NCBI GenBank assembly: GCA_016789725.1
Contig: JAEUQN010000055.1
Location: 1-37,617, forward strand
Source of the DNA: Blastocatellia bacterium
Lineage (GTDB): Bacteria; Acidobacteriota; Blastocatellia; RBC074
Length of the DNA: 37,617 nucleotides
Direction: 5' to 3'
Shown here: positions 1 through 7,856 of the stretch, in pieces
How the letters are laid out: each line of letters opens with the position of its first letter
How positions within the stretch are numbered: position 1 is the first letter of the stretch
The notes under the pieces: model-generated
Database searches by the model: none
The model's input: the letters and a program-made list of their open reading frames with translations, nothing else
Told to the model about the DNA's origin: nothing
Program-made: the position numbers and the translations under genes

Positions 1-465
1 GGAACGTTGACGCCGCTGCATCAACTGACCGATGACGCGTGGCAGGCGATGATCGCCACACATTTGAATGGCACGTTCTATTGCTCGCGCGAGGCGATCC
101 ATCGCATGATCCCCAATAAATCCGGGGCGATCATCAACATTGCTTCGGTTGCGGGCTTGGCTGGAATGCCGATGGGCGTGTCGTATTCGGCAGCGAAAGC
201 CGGGATCATCGGTTTCACCAAAGCGGCAGGCAAAGAGGTCGCGCGCTTCGGCATTCGCGTGAACGCCATCGCGCCGGGCTGGGTCGAGACGCCGATCCTG
301 GATCATTTGCCGGATAAGTTGCGCGACACGATGACCAGCACGGTGCCGCTCGGTCGCATCGGGCAGCCAGCAGAAATCGCGGCGCTCGCCTTGTTTCTGG
401 CGAGCGAGGAATCCAGCTATGTCATCGGTCAGGTCATCAGTCCGAATGGTGGCGGTTACGCGTAA
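1..465 (+). CDS. SDR-family oxidoreductase, 5' end outside window
   Basis: This is the C-terminal 154 residues of a classical short-chain dehydrogenase/reductase (usual length about 250). The reading frame is open from base 1, so the gene starts upstream of the window; the Rossmann glycine motif and NNAG motif are therefore not seen. The catalytic serine (in IASVAGL, codon at 145-147) and the YSAAK catalytic tyrosine and lysine (codons at 184 and 196) are present, followed by the typical [13 protein letters not shown] segment and a C-terminal NGGGYA tail. It should catalyse NAD(P)-dependent alcohol/ketone interconversion in the cytoplasm; the substrate cannot be told. It ends 5 bases before the MgtC-like gene, so the two may be cotranscribed. 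The TTG at base 7 is not a credible start because it would remove the cofactor-binding half. Confidence 0.93.
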   Translation, partial: GTLTPLHQLTDDAWQAMIATHLNGTFYCSREAIHRMIPNKSGAIINIASVAGLAGMPMGVSYSAAKAGIIGFTKAAGKEVARFGIRVNAIAPGWVETPILDHLPDKLRDTMTSTVPLGRIGQPAEIAALALFLASEESSYVIGQVISPNGGGYA

Positions 466-470
466 GTGGT

Positions 471-1715
471 ATGGAACTCTCTCTCCTTTTCCAACATCTT
501 GCCATTGCCTTGGGGCTGGGCTTTCTGGTCGGTATTCAGCGTGAAAGCGTGGCTTCGCCTTTAGCCGGAATCCGCACGTTTCCGCTCATTACAATTTTCG
601 GAACGATTTGCGCATTGTTGGGGCCAGTTTTTGGAGGCTGGATCGTAGGCGTTGGGTTGATTGCTTTGGCCGCGCTGATTTTTGTGGGCAGGATTACGGG
701 GACCAAAGACGCCGCTGTAGATGTGGGCTTGACGACGGAAGTTGCGATGTTGTTGATGTATGCGATTGGAGCTTACTTGGTCGTCGGACAACGGGCCATC
801 GCTATTGCCTTGGGTGGAGGTGTCGCGGTGCTGTTGCATTTCAAAGGTGAGCTGCACGGCTTCGTCGACAAACTGGGGGCAAATGATCTGAAGGCGATCA
901 TGCAATTTGTCCTGATTTCATTGGTTATTTTGCCGGTCCTCCCGAACCGCACGTTCGGGCCGTATGCGGTCCTGAATCCGCGCCATATCTGGTTAATGGT
1001 GGTCCTGATTGTCGGCATCAGTCTGGGCGGATACATCACCTATAAATTCTTTGGTCAAAGTGCAGGAATTTTGCTGGGCGGAGTGCTGGGTGGTTTGATC
1101 TCCAGCACCGCCACCACCGTGAGTTATGCGCGCCGCGCCAAAGAAACGCCTGAGAGCAGCTCGCTTGCCGCCCTGGTCATCTTGATCGCTTCCACCGTTG
1201 TCTTTGGTCGCTTGATACTGGAAGTTGCGCTTGTCGCACCGCATTTTCTGCCTCAGGCCAGTTTGCCGCTGGTGCTCTTGTTGCTCACGATGGTCGTTCT
1301 CTCGATTTTCCCCTGGCTCTGGAATCGCAACGACAAAAGCGAATTACCACCGCAAGAGAATCCTTCAGAACTCAAGCCTGCGATTTTCTTCGGCTTGCTT
1401 TACGGGGTAGTTCTCTTTGTGGTTGCTGCTGTCAAAGAGCATTTTGGGGCGGGCGGGCTTTATGTGGTGGCCGCGTTGTCAGGCCTGACCGATGTAGATG
1501 CGATTACGCTGTCCACTTCACAATTGGTAAACGCTGGGCGACTCGATGGTGGGCAGGGGTGGCGGCTTATTGTGGTTGCAGCTTTATCGAACCTCGTATT
1601 CAAAGCGGGCGCGGTCGCGCTGCTTGGGAATCGTCAACTGTTTCTCAGAGTCAGTACTATGTTAGGCGTAGTTTTCGCGTTGGGTGTGTTCCTGATTTTC
1701 CTATTACCAAGCTAA
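471..1715 (+). CDS. MgtC/SapB N-terminal plus DUF4010 membrane protein
   Basis: A 414-residue integral membrane protein. The first 130 or so residues match the MgtC/SapB pattern ([11 protein letters not shown], then [10 protein letters not shown]), and the remainder is the DUF4010 type, with many hydrophobic segments and the conserved [11 protein letters not shown] stretch near residue 345. Proteins of this architecture are common in bacteria and their transport or regulatory role is not established; MgtC itself is linked to Mg2+ limitation and F-type ATPase control, but that should not be carried over. The ATG lies 5 bases after the SDR stop, suggesting cotranscription. The loop around residues 285-300 is charged ([17 protein letters not shown]), dividing two membrane blocks. 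It converges with the YjbR-like gene. Confidence 0.85.
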   Translation: MELSLLFQHLAIALGLGFLVGIQRESVASPLAGIRTFPLITIFGTICALLGPVFGGWIVGVGLIALAALIFVGRITGTKDAAVDVGLTTEVAMLLMYAIGAYLVVGQRAIAIALGGGVAVLLHFKGELHGFVDKLGANDLKAIMQFVLISLVILPVLPNRTFGPYAVLNPRHIWLMVVLIVGISLGGYITYKFFGQSAGILLGGVLGGLISSTATTVSYARRAKETPESSSLAALVILIASTVVFGRLILEVALVAPHFLPQASLPLVLLLLTMVVLSIFPWLWNRNDKSELPPQENPSELKPAIFFGLLYGVVLFVVAAVKEHFGAGGLYVVAALSGLTDVDAITLSTSQLVNAGRLDGGQGWRLIVVAALSNLVFKAGAVALLGNRQLFLRVSTMLGVVFALGVFLIFLLPS

Positions 1716-1751
1716 CAATCTACTCTTCAGCCCGAATAGCAGCGAGGAGGC

Positions 1752-2120
1752 TTACGGTAATAGCGACTGTAATTTCTTCGGGGCGACCATTCGATATGCT
1801 TGTTCGACGTGCGCTGCGATTTCATCTTCCTCACAATGATCCAGATGCACGCCAATCCAACCGAACGGCCCTTGATAGGGCGGAATGAAAAACTTCTCTG
1901 GCGCGGCTTCGACCAACATTTCCTGTATGCCGGGCGGAGCTTTCAACCAGAGTGCAATGCGCCCATCGCCGTGATGATTATTCAAGTACATCGCAAACAT
2001 CCTGCCTTTGACGCGAAAGGTCGGCGAATTCCACGCAGATTTTTCTTCGACTTCAGGCAAGGACAGGCACAGGCGTCGCGCGAGTGCTTCATACATTTCA
2101 TCGGAAATTTTCGGCGGCAT
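1752..2120 (-). CDS. MmcQ/YjbR family protein
   Basis: A 122-residue cytoplasmic protein of the MmcQ/YjbR fold. Features seen are an N-terminal helix followed by LCLSLPEVEEKSAW, then FRVKGRMFAMYL, a beta segment LWLKAPPGIQEMLVE and FFIPPYQGPFGWIGVHLD, which are the usual conserved blocks of this family. The family is called DNA-binding by similarity to CyaY-like folds, but no biochemical role is firmly known. Length is normal. The start is supported by AGGAAGGAAC about 6 bases upstream of ATG. It converges with the MgtC-like gene, with only 36 bases between the stops, and sits 85 bases downstream of the ABM-domain gene on the same strand. Confidence 0.85.
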   Translation of the reverse strand: MPPKISDEMYEALARRLCLSLPEVEEKSAWNSPTFRVKGRMFAMYLNNHHGDGRIALWLKAPPGIQEMLVEAAPEKFFIPPYQGPFGWIGVHLDHCEEDEIAAHVEQAYRMVAPKKLQSLLP

Positions 2121-2205
2121 ACGAAGTTCCTTCCTGGACGCCCGGCAAAGCGAGCATCCATTGGCGCATGATTTCGACGGGGTTCGTGGTCTTTATGTTA
2201 ATGAT

Positions 2206-2505
2206 TCAGCCAAATTGGACAGGGGTGGCATCATAAATTTTCAGAATGGGCGGTTCTGCCGCAAACGCGCGAATGCTCTTGGCAAACGCGCGCGATTCCG
2301 GGACCGCAAAATGCGTGAGCAAGGCGGCACGGTCGGCCCACTCTTCGACAAAGACCAACCGCAACGCATTTTCTGCATCGTAATGCACATTGTGCGCAAC
2401 GCAACCCGGCTCCAGGCGCGAACGTTGGACATGCGCCAGGCAGGCCGCCAGAATTTCATCGAAGGTTTCGGGACGGGCAAGAACGCTGCCGGTAACAAGA
2501 ATCAT
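2206..2505 (-). CDS. Antibiotic biosynthesis monooxygenase (ABM) domain protein
   Basis: A 99-residue single ABM-domain protein of the dimeric alpha+beta barrel type (YgiN/LsrG-like). The sequence opens MILVTGSVLARPE, contains HVQRSRLEPGCVAHNVHYDAE (given in two parts: HVQRSRLEPGC and VAHNVHYDAE) and then FVEEWADRAALLTHF, the conserved pattern of these small cofactor-free oxygenases or stress proteins. I chose the ATG at 2505 because AGGAGG lies at 2510-2515; an upstream in-frame ATG at 2541 would add 12 unrelated residues and has no such site. It might act on quinone-like or signalling molecules, but the substrate is unknown. It follows the LytT-like regulator by 58 bases. Confidence 0.85.
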   Translation of the reverse strand: MILVTGSVLARPETFDEILAACLAHVQRSRLEPGCVAHNVHYDAENALRLVFVEEWADRAALLTHFAVPESRAFAKSIRAFAAEPPILKIYDATPVQFG

Positions 2506-2563
2506 GGTGCCTCCTGAAGGTTGTTTGCAGCAGGATCGCACAAGAAATTGCTACCGAAAAGAC

Positions 2564-3283
2564 TCAGCCAAACTTCTGTCTCAATTGCGCGGCATAACGA
2601 CGGCTGACGAGGAGCGGTTCTGGCAAGTGGCGCAGGTGGATTTGATACGAGCGATTGAAATGGCCTTCGATGCGTTCGACGTATTCCAAATTAACGATGG
2701 TCGAACGATGAATGCGCGCAAAGTAATTTTCCGGCAACCGCTCCTCCCACTCCTTCAACGATTTCAGCACCAACGCGGGCTTGCCAATGGTCGTGATCAC
2801 TTCGGAATAATCGCCCGCCGCGCGCAGACACACGATCTGATCCAGTTTGAGGAACTGCGTGCGTCCGCTGATTTCCAAAAACAAACGGTCGGCGTAATCG
2901 AGTTTGCGCAAGAGTGAGGCGGGCGTCTCTTCAGCGGTTGTCAGTCGTGCAACGGCTGCTGCCAGCCGTGTCGGATTGATCGGCTTGAGCAAATAATCCA
3001 GCGCGTTGACTTCAAACGCGCGAATCGCGTAGGCATCGAATGCCGTCACAAAAATGACTTTGATGGTGGGATCAATTTGTTCGAGCAACTGAAAGCCCGA
3101 CGCGCCGGGCATTTGAATGTCGAGGAAGATGACGTCGGGGTTGGTCGTGTGAATCAGTGGCGCGGCGGCTTTGACGCTATCGGCTTCGCCTGCGATTTCG
3201 ATGGCGGGATGTTCGGCGAGCAATGAGCGCAGTTCTTGGCGCGCCAATCGTTCATCATCCACAATGATGGCTCGCCAATTCAT
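2564..3283 (-). CDS. LytTR-family response regulator
   Basis: A 239-residue two-component regulator. Residues 1-115 form a receiver domain with acidic D9/D10, phospho-acceptor D55 (in FLDIQMPG), T80 and K100 (LLKP). Residues from about 135 to 239 form a LytTR DNA-binding domain (FLKLDQIVCLRAAGDYSEV, then NYFARIHRSTIVNLEYVE and a C-terminal LVSRRYAAQLR). Such AlgR/LytR-type regulators bind direct repeats upstream of target genes. The start codon overlaps the stop of the sensor kinase by 4 bases (ATGA), so the pair is translationally coupled and almost certainly cognate. Possible target sites lie at 4826-4862, upstream of the first gene of the unit. Confidence 0.95.
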   Translation of the reverse strand: MNWRAIIVDDERLARQELRSLLAEHPAIEIAGEADSVKAAAPLIHTTNPDVIFLDIQMPGASGFQLLEQIDPTIKVIFVTAFDAYAIRAFEVNALDYLLKPINPTRLAAAVARLTTAEETPASLLRKLDYADRLFLEISGRTQFLKLDQIVCLRAAGDYSEVITTIGKPALVLKSLKEWEERLPENYFARIHRSTIVNLEYVERIEGHFNRSYQIHLRHLPEPLLVSRRYAAQLRQKFG

Positions 3284-4320
3284 GCTTGGATTTCGATAGT
3301 CGCGCGCACCCAGCCATCCGTTTCAGCAATGGCAAAGTGACTGCGGTCAGGAAAGAGTTGTTGCAAGCGTTGCTCGACGTTGTGCAAGCCGATACCTATG
3401 CCGTTGCCGTTTGCGTGCCAATGCCCGCTGTTGGCAACCTCGATATGCAACTCGCCATCATTAACGCGCGCCGCGATGTGCAACCGTAATGGTGCCTCGC
3501 CGTTCATGCCGTGCTCGATGGCGTTTTCAACGAGCGGATGAATGAGAAAGCCGGGGATGCGAACCTCTTCGGCGGTTGGCTCAATTTCAAATTGCACATC
3601 AAGTTTGTCTTCAAAACGAATCTGCTCAATCGCCAGGTAATTGCGAATCGCGGCGAGTTCTTCGCGTAGTGAAATGTTCGCGGCGTCGCTGCTCGTCAGC
3701 GAGTACCGCAGGAATTCCGAAAACTCCGTCACCATTCGTTTCGCACGCGCTTTGTCTTCGTCAATCGAGGCGCGAATCGAATTCAGCGCATTGAAGAGAA
3801 AGTGCGGATTGAGTTGATAGCGCAACATCTCCAATTGTGCTCGTTGTGCGAGGGCGTGTGCCTGCAACGTGCGTTCGCGTTCCGCTTCCCACGCCTGCCA
3901 ATACTTGATGCCGAAATACAACGCGCTCCACGCGAGCAACGTCAATCCGTAATCCAGCGTGTTGCGCGGCAGGCGATCCATCGCGTCCCAAAAGCTGCTG
4001 CGATAACCGATCCAGGTCCAAAAGCCGTTTTCTGCGAGCGTCCACAACGCACCGCCGATGACCGAACTGATGGCGGCTGTCCAACCGATAAACGTGAGCG
4101 AACGTTGCCGCACAACCTTTCGATAGAACAGCCGCAACAGGCTCGTGAACGCAAACCCGAACGCCGCGCGAAACAGCTTGATCCACAACAATCGCACCAG
4201 CGCGCCCGGCGCGGCCACCGTCAGAAACGTCACGTACATCGCTACGGCATACAACGACCAGCCGATCACTTGCAGCGACCAGAACGACAGCAGTTGCAGT
4301 TTCCAACGGTGTTCGGGCAT
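3280..4320 (-). CDS. LytS-like sensor histidine kinase
   Basis: A 346-residue membrane sensor of the His_kinase (PF06580-like) plus HATPase_c type. About four hydrophobic segments occupy residues 10-145 (for example WSLYAVAMYVTFLTV and LLAWSALYFGI). A short coiled stretch leads to the phospho-acceptor motif NPHFLFNALNSIR with H173. The ATP-binding domain shows HPLVENAIEHG (residues 261-271) and GNGIGIGLHNVEQRL (from 305). No separate periplasmic ligand domain is seen, so the signal is probably sensed in or near the membrane. Its stop overlaps the start of the LytTR regulator, and the NTF2-like gene ends 6 bases upstream of its start, making a three-gene unit plausible. Confidence 0.94.
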   Translation of the reverse strand: MPEHRWKLQLLSFWSLQVIGWSLYAVAMYVTFLTVAAPGALVRLLWIKLFRAAFGFAFTSLLRLFYRKVVRQRSLTFIGWTAAISSVIGGALWTLAENGFWTWIGYRSSFWDAMDRLPRNTLDYGLTLLAWSALYFGIKYWQAWEAERERTLQAHALAQRAQLEMLRYQLNPHFLFNALNSIRASIDEDKARAKRMVTEFSEFLRYSLTSSDAANISLREELAAIRNYLAIEQIRFEDKLDVQFEIEPTAEEVRIPGFLIHPLVENAIEHGMNGEAPLRLHIAARVNDGELHIEVANSGHWHANGNGIGIGLHNVEQRLQQLFPDRSHFAIAETDGWVRATIEIQA

Positions 4321-4326
4321 TGAATG

Positions 4327-4773
4327 TTATGGTTTGGGTTTCGGTTCGGAGTAGAACGTTTTGTTGATGATCTTCCATTCGCCGTCAATTTTCAGTAGCG
4401 ACATATAATCCACAAACTTCACCGTCGGATAATCTAGCACGATGACAGCGATGCCTGCGGTGCCGGTGATTTTGACGCTTTCGATCCATCGTTTGCGGTT
4501 TGCTTCGTCGGGCGCAGGTTTGCCGCCAGCCCCGGCAATGTATTCCGCGCTGGTGCGCGTCATCAACTTGCCATCTCGATACCAGAACAGCTTGGCTTCG
4601 GGGTGAAATGCTTTTTTGAAATACTCGGCCTCGCCCGTCGCGTGGCCTTTCAAATAGTTTTCCAACGGCACGCGCGCCGCCGCATCTTCCGCATTCGATG
4701 ATGGTTGAGCAAGCACGGTCAACACAAGCCCCGCCAGCAACGCCATCGCCAACAGCAACGAAAATAGTTTCAT
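4327..4773 (-). CDS. Secreted NTF2-like / lumazine-binding-like protein
   Basis: A 148-residue protein with an N-terminal signal peptide (MKLFSLLLAMALLAGLVLTV, cleavage probably after LAQ), then a SnoaL/NTF2-like domain resembling the putative lumazine-binding group: PLENYLKGHATGEAEYFKKAF, FHPEAKLFWYRDGKL and a C-terminal LLKIDGEWKIINKTFY. These domains form a cone-shaped pocket and have many roles; no catalytic residues can be assigned. The start is backed by GGAGG about 6 bases upstream. It lies immediately upstream of the LytS-like kinase (6-base gap), so it may be the first gene of the signalling operon, perhaps a periplasmic ligand-binding partner; that link is inference from position only. 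Confidence 0.82.
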   Translation of the reverse strand: MKLFSLLLAMALLAGLVLTVLAQPSSNAEDAAARVPLENYLKGHATGEAEYFKKAFHPEAKLFWYRDGKLMTRTSAEYIAGAGGKPAPDEANRKRWIESVKITGTAGIAVIVLDYPTVKFVDYMSLLKIDGEWKIINKTFYSEPKPKP

Positions 4774-4825
4774 ACAAACCTCCAGAAAAATATTGTTGTG
4801 TGACGCAGCTTAGCGAGCACCGCGT

Positions 4826-4862
4826 GCGGTTGACCAGCAAAATTCGATGAGCGGTTAACCGC
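4826..4862. promoter_or_regulatory. Palindrome and repeat upstream of the LytS/LytT unit
   Basis: GCGGTTAACCGC is a perfect 12-base palindrome at 4851-4862, and GCGGTTGACC at 4826-4835 is a near copy of its first ten bases, 25 bases away. They lie about 55-90 bases before the NTF2-like start. They are candidate operator sites, possibly for the LytTR regulator of the same unit, though LytTR sites usually show a 21-22 base step. Confidence 0.35.
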
Positions 4863-4877
4863 GCCGATAAGCGGTAC

Positions 4878-5618
4878 TCATTGCAATTTGCCCGCTGTCC
4901 ATTGAATCGCGTTGCGAACCAGTTTCTGGTAATTCGGATTCAGATTTGCGTTGCGGTCGTGACCGAGTTGAATGTAGACAACGCGCGATTTGTCGTACGG
5001 GCTGATCCATCCGACGATTTCGTTGCTGGTCGGATGATCGCTTTTCAAAATCGGCGTCACACGTGGCGAAATCCAGACATCCTTGTACGTTTCATCGAAG
5101 ATGCGAAACGGCTTGATCCCGCGTGTGATGGGGTGATTGCCGACGGGCGTGATCGTTTCTTCCAGGTCGTGAATATAGCTGGATTTCTTGCCCTCGAACT
5201 CTTCAAACAAATAGCGTCCTCCCAAGACCTCGTTGTACCACCAGGGCCAGTTCTGATTGCCGCAGACCGCGTGATGCAACGCGACGATGCCTTTGCCGCT
5301 TTCGACGAAGGCTTTCAGGTTGGCCTGCTTCTTCGGCTCCAATTCCGCAATCATGTCGTAGAGCACAATCACGTCGTAGCGTTTGCGCATGTCGTTCGTG
5401 AACGCGAGCGGATGCGGATTGACTTTGGCATCAATCATCGCATCATCAAAGACCGAATAAAAATCAGCATCGTGATCGTGTCCGCCCGTCACGACCAGCA
5501 CGCGCGTCGTATGTGCGGCTTTGGGTTTGGGTTTCCAGACCGTTGTTTGCGAAAGCGAGAAGCCGAGTGAGAATGCAAGAATTGTGGTTGCCGACAGAGC
5601 GAAGATAAATTTCTTCAT
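4878..5618 (-). CDS. ThuA-domain protein, exported
   Basis: A 246-residue protein with a signal peptide (MKKFIFALSATTILAFSLG) followed by a ThuA-like domain, a class-I glutamine-amidotransferase-like fold. Seen are TRVLVVTGGHDHDADFYSVF, DVIVLYDMIAELEPKKQANL, GKGIVALHHAVCGNQNWPWW, the HDLEETITPVGNHPITRG region, and VVYIQLGHD near the end. ThuA proteins are tied to sugar (trehalose and related) use, but the reaction is generally unknown. I chose the ATG at 5618 because it begins the signal peptide and has AAAGGAAC upstream; an in-frame ATG at 5687 adds 23 residues that spoil the signal. It is divergent from the SDR at 5718. Confidence 0.9.
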   Translation of the reverse strand: MKKFIFALSATTILAFSLGFSLSQTTVWKPKPKAAHTTRVLVVTGGHDHDADFYSVFDDAMIDAKVNPHPLAFTNDMRKRYDVIVLYDMIAELEPKKQANLKAFVESGKGIVALHHAVCGNQNWPWWYNEVLGGRYLFEEFEGKKSSYIHDLEETITPVGNHPITRGIKPFRIFDETYKDVWISPRVTPILKSDHPTSNEIVGWISPYDKSRVVYIQLGHDRNANLNPNYQKLVRNAIQWTAGKLQ

Positions 5619-5652
5619 AGCGCAGTTCCTTTCTGCGTTCACTTTACTGACG

Positions 5653-5681
5653 TTGCAACGATTCGACAAATCCTCAACAAT
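5653..5681 (+). promoter_or_regulatory. Possible promoter for the SDR gene
   Basis: TTGCAA (5653-5658) and AACAAT (5676-5681) are separated by 17 bases in the divergent gap between the ThuA and SDR genes. Each box matches the sigma-70 consensus at 4 of 6 positions. The SDR has a good ribosome site GAAGGAGT just before its ATG at 5718. Weak prediction. Confidence 0.25.
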
Positions 5682-5717
5682 ACGCACACCTGATTTTCAT
5701 AAGCGAAGGAGTCATTC

Positions 5718-6470
5718 ATGCGATTTACGAACAAAGTCGCCATCGTCACAGGCGGCGGCGGCGAAATCGGACGTGCCACTGCGTTGCGCCTGGCCCGCGA
5801 AGGCGCAAGCGTTGTCATTGCTGATCTCAAAGGCCAGGAGGAAGTCGCCGCTGAAATCATCAACAACGGCGGGCAAGCGATGGCGCTTACTACCGACGTG
5901 TCGCAACGCGCCGCAGTCGAAGCGATGGTCAACGCTACCATCGAACGCTTTGGCCGTGTGGATGTCGCGTGCAACATTGCAGGCGTCGGCTTGTACGCGC
6001 CGCTGCTCGAAGCCGATGACAACAACTGGGACACGACGATGAACGTCAATTTGAAAGGCGTGTTTTACTGCACGCAAATCGTCGCGCGGGCAATGGTCGC
6101 GGCAGGAATCAAAGGTGCGATTGTGAATATGGCTTCGACGAATGGCATCGTCGGCGAGTTTGGCTTGGCGGCGTACAACGCCTCGAAGTTCGGGGTCGTT
6201 GGCTTGACGATGACGGCTGCGATTGAACTCGCGCCGCACGGCATCCGCGTCAATGCGGCTGCGCCGGGTATGATCGCCACGAAACTTTCGCAAGCTGTCC
6301 TCGAACAAGACCCGGCATTGGCACAATCCTATTTCAAAGACAAAATCCCAATGGGGCGCTTTGGCTCAACTGACGAAGTCGCCGCTGTGATCGCGTTTCT
6401 CGCCTCCGAGGATGCCAGCTTTGTCACCGGACACGCGCTGGTCGTTGATGGTGGGCAGTTAACGTTTTAG
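5718..6470 (+). CDS. SDR-family NAD(P)-dependent oxidoreductase
   Basis: A complete 250-residue classical short-chain dehydrogenase. The cofactor motif TGGGGEIG spans residues 11-18, and D36 at the end of the second strand favours NAD(H). NIAG (86-89), N111, S140, Y153 and K157 supply the catalytic tetrad; the C-terminal part has RVNAAAPGMIATKLS and ends GHALVVDGGQLTF, the usual FabG-like ending. The substrate is unknown; similar proteins are annotated as glucose, gluconate or 3-oxoacyl dehydrogenases. The start has GAAGGAGT 6 bases upstream. It is not adjacent to the other SDR at the window start. It converges with the Kelch gene, with a large inverted repeat between the stops. Confidence 0.96.
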   Translation: MRFTNKVAIVTGGGGEIGRATALRLAREGASVVIADLKGQEEVAAEIINNGGQAMALTTDVSQRAAVEAMVNATIERFGRVDVACNIAGVGLYAPLLEADDNNWDTTMNVNLKGVFYCTQIVARAMVAAGIKGAIVNMASTNGIVGEFGLAAYNASKFGVVGLTMTAAIELAPHGIRVNAAAPGMIATKLSQAVLEQDPALAQSYFKDKIPMGRFGSTDEVAAVIAFLASEDASFVTGHALVVDGGQLTF

Positions 6471-6472
6471 CG

Positions 6473-6583
6473 GAGGATATAGGATTTGGGATTTAGGCTT
6501 TAGGTTTGTAAGTTTGGCAACTCGTTGTAACTGAGGTTGTGGCAACGAATCCAAAATCCAAAATCCAAAATCCTATATCCTCC
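6473..6583. repeat. Long imperfect inverted repeat with heptamer units
   Basis: The left arm begins GGAGGATATAGGATTT at 6473; the right arm ends at 6583 with its complement. About 33 bases per arm pair with four mismatches. Inside, AAATCCA-type heptamers repeat in tandem (6548-6575). It fills the gap between two convergent stops, so it may act as a bidirectional terminator, but there is no clear T tract and its composition differs from the neighbouring genes. Confidence 0.7.
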
Positions 6584-6593
6584 ACTACATCCT

Positions 6594-7856
6594 TCACCGC
6601 AACACAACCGTCTGATCGTTGTAGATGTAAATGCGATCCGATGGGCTGCGTAAGGCTGCGCCGCCTGTCACGATAAGTTTGCCGTTAACCGTGGCCGCTG
6701 CACCCCACGAATTCGGACGCGGCAGCGGCGGGCCTTGACGAAACTGTTTGGTGCGCGGATTAAAGATGAGCGATTGTTTTGGGTCTTCGATATCTTGTCC
6801 ACCGAGCATCCAGATTTCACCGCGATAGGCTGCCATCTGACACGAACGCGGCACACCACCGGGCGGCACAATCACTTCCCAACGACTCGCCTTCGCATCA
6901 AAAATCGCCAAGCCTTTTTTCGGCACGATCACATACAGCTTGCCATTGAGCGACGCGCCCGCTAGTGGCCCCATTCCTGCCGGGCCGTCGGGTTCCCGTC
7001 GCCAGGCGGTTTCGCCTTTGCCTATGCTTTCCATTTGGCCCGGCTGATTGTATTGCTCGCGCGCATTGCCCATCACGTACAAGCGCCCGTTTGCTGCGAG
7101 TGCAAGCGGCATCGGGCGCGCAATCGTCGCATCAATACCGCGTGTGACTTGGCCGGTGCGCGGATCAATCAACTCAATCGTTGTGATCGCATAGCGTCTG
7201 CCATCGGGTTCGATCACATCGCCACCGATCACCCAGATTTTGTTATCGAACGCCGCCGTCGCGCAATAAATTCGGGCGCGAAACAACTTCGCTGCCACGC
7301 GCCACGACCAGGTGTTTGGATTCAGTTCCCACAATTCATCGAAGGGATGCGAGCGGGCAGGGAAGCCGTAATCCGCCGTCAATCCGCCTGCGATATAAAA
7401 CCGCCCGTTCAGCACAGCCGCCGTCAAATCGTGATTGCTGATGGGCATGCGCGTTTTGGCAATCCAATGGGGATTGTTCGCAAAGTTTGTACGAGCCGCA
7501 TCGAGTGCGCCTGATTCTGGTTTGCGTGGATCAAAGACGAGCGCGCGTTGACCGATTAACCACACATACCCACGATCATCTGCGACGAGCCGTTGCCAGT
7601 CGTCAGTGGTTGCGCCCTTAATGTTCGGATCAACCCAGGCGGTTGGCGCTTGCGCAGGCAGCATGAGCAATTTGCGTTGCTTGTTTTCCGCAGGCGCAAG
7701 CGTCCACCAATTCGCACACGCATCACGCACGGTCGAGATCGAACGCGCAGGCGGCGCAATCGCAGGCTTGAGTTGGAAGTTCGTCAATTCGCTTTGCGCC
7801 TTTGTGGCTGACAAGGCACAGCAAAAGAGAATCAGCTTTACAAAATGATGTTTCAT
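6594..7856 (-). CDS. Secreted Kelch-repeat beta-propeller protein
   Basis: A 420-residue protein with a signal peptide (MKHHFVKLILFCCALSATKA) followed by about six Kelch blades. Blade cores visible include GRFYIAGGLTADYGFPARS, KIWVIGGDVIEPDGRR, GRLYVMGN, GKLYVIVPKKG, GEIWMLGGQDIEDPKQ and GKLIVTGGAALRSPSDRI. This is the galactose-oxidase-like propeller fold, but no copper-ligand set is identifiable, so it is more likely a binding or scaffolding protein outside the cytoplasm. Its start overlaps the amidohydrolase stop by 4 bases, making it the last gene of an overlapping trio. The downstream gap holds the large inverted repeat. Confidence 0.88.
   Translation of the reverse strand: MKHHFVKLILFCCALSATKAQSELTNFQLKPAIAPPARSISTVRDACANWWTLAPAENKQRKLLMLPAQAPTAWVDPNIKGATTDDWQRLVADDRGYVWLIGQRALVFDPRKPESGALDAARTNFANNPHWIAKTRMPISNHDLTAAVLNGRFYIAGGLTADYGFPARSHPFDELWELNPNTWSWRVAAKLFRARIYCATAAFDNKIWVIGGDVIEPDGRRYAITTIELIDPRTGQVTRGIDATIARPMPLALAANGRLYVMGNAREQYNQPGQMESIGKGETAWRREPDGPAGMGPLAGASLNGKLYVIVPKKGLAIFDAKASRWEVIVPPGGVPRSCQMAAYRGEIWMLGGQDIEDPKQSLIFNPRTKQFRQGPPLPRPNSWGAAATVNGKLIVTGGAALRSPSDRIYIYNDQTVVLR

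Noticed and set aside
6594..7856. Copper galactose oxidase
   Set aside because: The propeller fold is shared, but no Tyr-Cys cofactor pair or copper-ligand pattern could be identified.
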